Assembly (NCBI GenBank): GCA_964470555.1 | Contig: CAYYDG010000023.1 | Location: forward strand, 1-64,000 | Direction: 5' to 3' | DNA length: 64,000 nucleotides | Origin: RBC074 sp964470555 | Lineage (GTDB): Bacteria; Acidobacteriota; Blastocatellia; RBC074 | In this document: one piece after another, positions 60,309 to 64,000 of the stretch | Layout of the letters: each line of letters begins with the position of its first letter | How positions within the stretch are numbered: position 1 is the first letter of the stretch | The notes under the pieces: generated by a model | The model's input: the letters and a program-made list of their open reading frames with translations, nothing else | The model's database searches: none | Told to the model about the DNA's origin: nothing | Program-made: the position numbers and the translations under genes

Positions 60309-63161
60309 TTACACCCGAAACACTTTCATCACCTCGTCGCCAAGGTGGTTGATGACTTTGACGGCGATGCGGCCATCTTTGGGTTTGTCGAAGGGCCGCG
60401 AAATGTCGCTGTTGAGCGTATCCCAAGCCTCTTGATTGACTTCGGCTTTGAGCGTGGTTTTCAGCGCCTTGTACGGATCGTTTGCGCCCAGAAAGTAGGC
60501 GTGCCGCACAAAGAAGCTTTCTTCGTTGTAATCGGTGTCCACAAACCAGCAGGCGATGCCGTCGGCGTTGTCGCTGATGACTTCGCCGGTGTTGGGGCGG
60601 AACACGTCCACGCCGTTGACCTTCACCTGAATTTGATTGTTCGGAGCGTCCAGAATGGTGATGTCCGGTTCGCCGAAGATCACGAACAGATTGCCTTTGC
60701 CGGTGTTTTTCAGATCGTCCGCCATGTGCAGGTCGGCATTCATCCTAGCTTTCAGAATGTTGATGCGTCCCAGCTTGTCCAAGCCTGTGCAGTGAGCGTC
60801 GTAACTGAACGCGCAACTGACCAGTACGTCGAAGCCAGCTTCTCCGGCTTCTTTGGCTGCGGCGACCAGATCGGGACGGGAAACAGTGCCGAACTCCGGG
60901 CCAATGAAAATTGCCGCGCGCTTTTCCCTGCCCTCTTCGCCTTCGATGTAGCGGCCTTCGGCGCAGACGTAATAGCCAGGCCACGGAGTCAGCGACGTGA
61001 AGTTGATCTTGTCTTCCTTGTGCGCTTGCTGGACGCCGGCGGTTTTCAGATTTTCCAGAATCATTTGGTCAAAGCTTTGCGATTCGGCTTTGACTTGTTT
61101 CAGCGGGTCAATCAGTTCGTCGTTTTCGTCCACGCCCAGCACGCGATGCGGCGACAGGCTTTCGACCGTGAACGGCCCGGCCACGCGCACTTTCTTTTTG
61201 TCTTCGTAGGGTTTGTCGTACAGGTCTTCGAACTCAGCTTTGGCGGCGATGCTGGCGTCAATTTCGCGCTGGCGGGCGATGCGCTGTTGCCACCAATCGG
61301 CGTGCAGCGTCTTGGCGGCGTCAGACCATTTTTCACCGGCTTCGCGCGGGATTTCCCATTCTTCCCAATTGGTTTTGAGCGCCGCGTTGAGTTCTCCGCG
61401 CAAGGCTTCGAGCTGGGGCTGGAACTTTTCCCAGATGACATCAATCTCGGCGTTGTTGGCGATGGATTTCAGTGTGATGTGTGGGACGCGCTCGTAAACG
61501 AATCCGTGGCGAATATCCGCCGTCCGACAAGCTGCCAGCTTGTCGAGGTCGTGGCCGGTAGCCGATTGGTTTGCCAGCCGAGACTCCGACAAGCTGGCAG
61601 CTTGTCGGACAGGGTCGCGCGTAATTTCCGCTTCTTTCAATCGCCCTTCCGGCGAATCGGCCAGCAGGTAATAGGCGTAACGCGCTCCCATAATTCGCGC
61701 GCGAGCCAGCGCCAGCGCCACCCGCGAAGTATCAATCGTGATCCAGCGGCGACCCCATTGTTCGGCGACGTAAGCTGTCGTGCCGGAACCGCAGGTTGGA
61801 TCAAGCACGAGGTCACCGGGGTCGGTAGTTAGTAAGATTGCGCGTTCAATAGTACGCCTTGATGTCTGTACAACGTAGCTCATTTCCGTTTCGCCACGGA
61901 GGTCAGTCCAAATTGTCGAATAGTTGACGAAAGGGAAATCATCAAAGTAGCGTTTATAAATCCGCAGCCCCTCGCGCTTAGCTAAACGACCGATCTTCCA
62001 GAGCTTCTTTGTTCCTTCGTAGCCAGCTTTCCAGTTTCGATTTGGTCCGCATCTCAAAGTGAACTTACAAGTGTCGTAATCAAACGTGATGCTTTGGTTC
62101 TCTGGCTTTTCTGTTCCGCCCGACACAATCGAATCGTAGGCAAAGATTCGTTCATTGGGATTCAATGGAGCGGAGTTGGCTATTTCTGCATCCGTAATAT
62201 GGCGCCGACGGTCTATGTCAAATTCCACATTGAAATACTCTTGCGAACCTTCATCGCCAAGCGTTTTGCGGCGGTAAAGTTTTCTTACTTTCAGTGACTG
62301 TTTATTTTTCGCAAACCACAGAAGGAAATCATTTGTTCTGGAAATGATGTCACGAGACAACCCAGAAGTTTTGGTGAAGGCAATCATCGAACAGAAGTTT
62401 TCATCACCAAAAACCTCATCCATCACCGCTCGCACCCGATGCACATTTTCATCGCCAATCTGCACAAAGATCGAGCCGCTTTCTGTCAGCAGATCGCGCG
62501 CTACCGTCAGCCGGTCGCGCAGGTACGTCAGATACGAATGAATGCCGTCGCGCCAGGTATCGCGGAAGGCTTTGACCTGTTCCGGTTCGCGGGTGATGTG
62601 GTCGGTGTTGCCGTCTTTGACATCGCGGCTGGTGGTAGACCACTGGAAATTGGAATTGAATTTGATGCCGTAGGGCGGATCGAGATAGATGCATTGCACC
62701 CGTCCGCGCAAGCCTTCGCGTTCGGCCAGACTGGCCATCACCTGCAAACTGTCGCCCAGAATCATCCGGTTCGCCCAATGCGCGTCGTGCTGGTAAAACT
62801 CCGTCTTGGCGTCGTTGTCCGGCAAGCCGTTGAAATCGGCGAACAGATCAAGCTGGGGTTCGGCGGCGCTTTCCTTTGACCGGCGCAGCAGATCGTCAAT
62901 CAAGACTTTCGGATGAACCTTTTCCTGGATGTAAAGCGGTGGCGCCTGGACAACCAAATCCGACCAATCTTGTTCGTCTTTGCCGCGCCAGACCAGTTGC
63001 GGATCAAGATCGCGGTTGCGCCGTTCGTAGGCGACGCGGACAGGGCTTTTGTCCGTTTCGCGCATCACCGATTGAAATTCGGCGGTTGGAATGTTCTTGC
63101 GCGAAGCGTCCTCGTGTTTAAGGGTTTCGACAGTTTTCTTGGTTTGGTTATTCTTGGCCAT
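60309..63161 (-). CDS. Site-specific DNA methyltransferase, type III Mod-like
   Basis: 950 residues from the ATG at 63161; the longer open frame overlaps the upstream gene. Methyltransferase motif IV is YLDPPYG (DPPY, 161-164) and the AdoMet motif is DPTCGSGTT (454-462), the order of beta-class N6-adenine enzymes. The long C-terminal part (about 560-950, starting RHGFVYERVPHITLKSIANN) is shared with type III Mod subunits that partner a Res helicase-nuclease. No Res gene lies downstream. Residues about 518-547 are encoded by a palindromic repeat, and the frame remains intact. Confidence 0.9.
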   Translation of the reverse strand: MAKNNQTKKTVETLKHEDASRKNIPTAEFQSVMRETDKSPVRVAYERRNRDLDPQLVWRGKDEQDWSDLVVQAPPLYIQEKVHPKVLIDDLLRRSKESAAEPQLDLFADFNGLPDNDAKTEFYQHDAHWANRMILGDSLQVMASLAEREGLRGRVQCIYLDPPYGIKFNSNFQWSTTSRDVKDGNTDHITREPEQVKAFRDTWRDGIHSYLTYLRDRLTVARDLLTESGSIFVQIGDENVHRVRAVMDEVFGDENFCSMIAFTKTSGLSRDIISRTNDFLLWFAKNKQSLKVRKLYRRKTLGDEGSQEYFNVEFDIDRRRHITDAEIANSAPLNPNERIFAYDSIVSGGTEKPENQSITFDYDTCKFTLRCGPNRNWKAGYEGTKKLWKIGRLAKREGLRIYKRYFDDFPFVNYSTIWTDLRGETEMSYVVQTSRRTIERAILLTTDPGDLVLDPTCGSGTTAYVAEQWGRRWITIDTSRVALALARARIMGARYAYYLLADSPEGRLKEAEITRDPVRQAASLSESRLANQSATGHDLDKLAACRTADIRHGFVYERVPHITLKSIANNAEIDVIWEKFQPQLEALRGELNAALKTNWEEWEIPREAGEKWSDAAKTLHADWWQQRIARQREIDASIAAKAEFEDLYDKPYEDKKKVRVAGPFTVESLSPHRVLGVDENDELIDPLKQVKAESQSFDQMILENLKTAGVQQAHKEDKINFTSLTPWPGYYVCAEGRYIEGEEGREKRAAIFIGPEFGTVSRPDLVAAAKEAGEAGFDVLVSCAFSYDAHCTGLDKLGRINILKARMNADLHMADDLKNTGKGNLFVIFGEPDITILDAPNNQIQVKVNGVDVFRPNTGEVISDNADGIACWFVDTDYNEESFFVRHAYFLGANDPYKALKTTLKAEVNQEAWDTLNSDISRPFDKPKDGRIAVKVINHLGDEVMKVFRV
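61522..61610. repeat. Palindromic repeat in frame inside the DNA methyltransferase
   Basis: Two 24-base arms (61522-61545 and 61587-61610) are perfect inverted copies. Each is itself a hairpin, CGACAAGCTG / CAGCTTGTCG. The element is about 90 bases, a multiple of three, and is read as RQAASLSE...DKLAACRT in the minus frame. Confidence 0.92.
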
Positions 63162-63192
63162 AGATACAGTGAAAGTGATGTTTTCTGGATTT

Positions 63193-64000
63193 TTAGTCTT
63201 CCCAGTTGAATTGATTTTGCCGGACAGGTCGCTGGCGATTTTGCGGATAGCTGTTGGCAAAACGTTCCAACTGGTGAGGCAGATGTACCGTATCCAAGTT
63301 TGCCCGGAAAAAGGACAACCCGTAAGCCACCGCAAACCTGCCGAAGTCAATGTTTGGGGGCAATTTGATGTCTGTGGCTTGGGGCAAAAAATAGAAACGG
63401 GAATTGTGAATCCCTGCGTTGGCAATACCCGCCTGAAAGTTCTTTTGGTATTCCTGACGATGGGAACCGCCACCAAAAATAAACAATCGCGTGTGGTCCC
63501 ATGTGCGCCGCCCTGGAATTGCCCCGCAATTGGGTTGATATAAACAGGCGCTGTGATAAAGCTCCTGAATCGTCTGGCGCAAAGCTGCCATAAGCTGCGC
63601 CTCCGTGAGCGGATTCACAATGATGTGTGTATCCACCAAGTTTTGTACTCCAAGTGGGCGGACGATCGCGGCATAGTAGTCAAGATTGCGCTGCCCGCTG
63701 TTTGGTACGGTAAAACGCCGAAAAGCATTCAAATCTACCGTACCAGCACCCACGTCCATGGTGATATACAAACCGTCTTGAGCGTTCGGAGCACGAAAGA
63801 TGGTTTGCACAGCAGCGGCAACCTCTGGATAGATGAGACATTGCCATTCATACCCTGCTTCCCAGTCGGTGCTGTTTGGCGGGATGACGCTATCAACTTT
63901 TCGTGCCCAGGTTGTATAAGGCATGGCTTCTACGCCTGATGGATTCACGTCTTGACTCAGGGCATGGCCGGCTATGAAAGATTGCCGGAAAAGCTTTTCA
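63193..64000 (-). CDS. Actin/Hsp70-like ATPase domain protein, cut by the window edge
   Basis: The last 268 residues of a larger protein; the frame stays open through the right edge, so the N-terminus is outside. LYITMDVGAGTVDLNAF matches a phosphate-binding loop of the actin/Hsp70 fold (DxGxGTxD), and HTRLFIFGGGSHRQEYQKNF a second one (GGGS). The start of the fold (first phosphate motif) is missing from view or lies outside. It ends 31 bases before the methyltransferase start on the same strand, so both may be in one operon. No DnaK substrate domain is seen. Confidence 0.6.
   Translation of the reverse strand, partial: EKLFRQSFIAGHALSQDVNPSGVEAMPYTTWARKVDSVIPPNSTDWEAGYEWQCLIYPEVAAAVQTIFRAPNAQDGLYITMDVGAGTVDLNAFRRFTVPNSGQRNLDYYAAIVRPLGVQNLVDTHIIVNPLTEAQLMAALRQTIQELYHSACLYQPNCGAIPGRRTWDHTRLFIFGGGSHRQEYQKNFQAGIANAGIHNSRFYFLPQATDIKLPPNIDFGRFAVAYGLSFFRANLDTVHLPHQLERFANSYPQNRQRPVRQNQFNWED

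Noticed and set aside
1..64000. Search for tRNA, rRNA and riboswitches
   Set aside because: No conserved T-arm, rRNA core or known riboswitch core was recognised by eye; a covariance-model search would be needed to exclude divergent ones.

Overview
This window looks like a chromosomal segment of an acidobacterium, probably of the Blastocatellia type. That is an inference from gene content: an Oar-like TonB-dependent receptor with a carboxypeptidase-regulatory domain, a PVC-type haem-binding dehydrogenase, DUF1080 and PQQ-propeller proteins, zinc-ribbon Ser/Thr kinases, a fused hemC-hemD gene, a TPR-CHAT protein and several exported amidohydrolases. No rRNA or tRNA gene, phage, insertion sequence or CRISPR array was recognised.

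Layout. 1-8.9 kb (mostly minus strand): a membrane acyltransferase-like protein, an exported phosphatase-superfamily protein, the large TonB-dependent receptor, glycerate kinase and two GNAT acetyltransferases. 9-16.7 kb: yjjX and a lone receiver protein, then a fatty-acid/phospholipid cluster read right to left (yceD, rpmF, plsX, fabD, fabG, acpP, fabF), headed by a DUF374 acyltransferase and a sigma-54 response regulator. 18-21 kb: a DUF4870 protein facing a moxR/DUF58 pair across a bidirectional terminator. 21-36 kb (plus strand): hemCD, a kinase-FGE fusion, an exported unknown protein, argH, a lipoprotein dehydrogenase/cytochrome c, a second kinase and a membrane-anchored beta-repeat protein. 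36-48.4 kb: a metzincin protease, a small protein with a C39-like peptidase, an overlapping DUF1080/HAD/PQQ operon and four exported amidohydrolase-type proteins. 48.4-51.7 kb: a small toxin-antitoxin island with a YgiT-type protein, a DUF433/DUF5615 pair, and remnants of a second pair and of the neighbouring DUF2461 gene. 51.7-57.2 kb: EVE, cupin, CHAT and BON proteins. 57.3-64 kb (minus strand): a glutamine amidotransferase, a RelE-like/UvrD helicase fusion, a type III Mod-like DNA methyltransferase and an actin/Hsp70-like ATPase cut by the window edge; this may be a defence locus.

The most striking feature runs through the whole window. Many spacers hold imperfect inverted repeats built from short repeated words, belonging to a dozen or so families. 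Some have entered genes: one sits in frame in glycerate kinase, one in frame in the DNA methyltransferase, one supplies the hydrophobic core of a signal peptide, and one supplies the stop codon of plsX. Calls rest on reading translations and motifs by eye; no database search was run.
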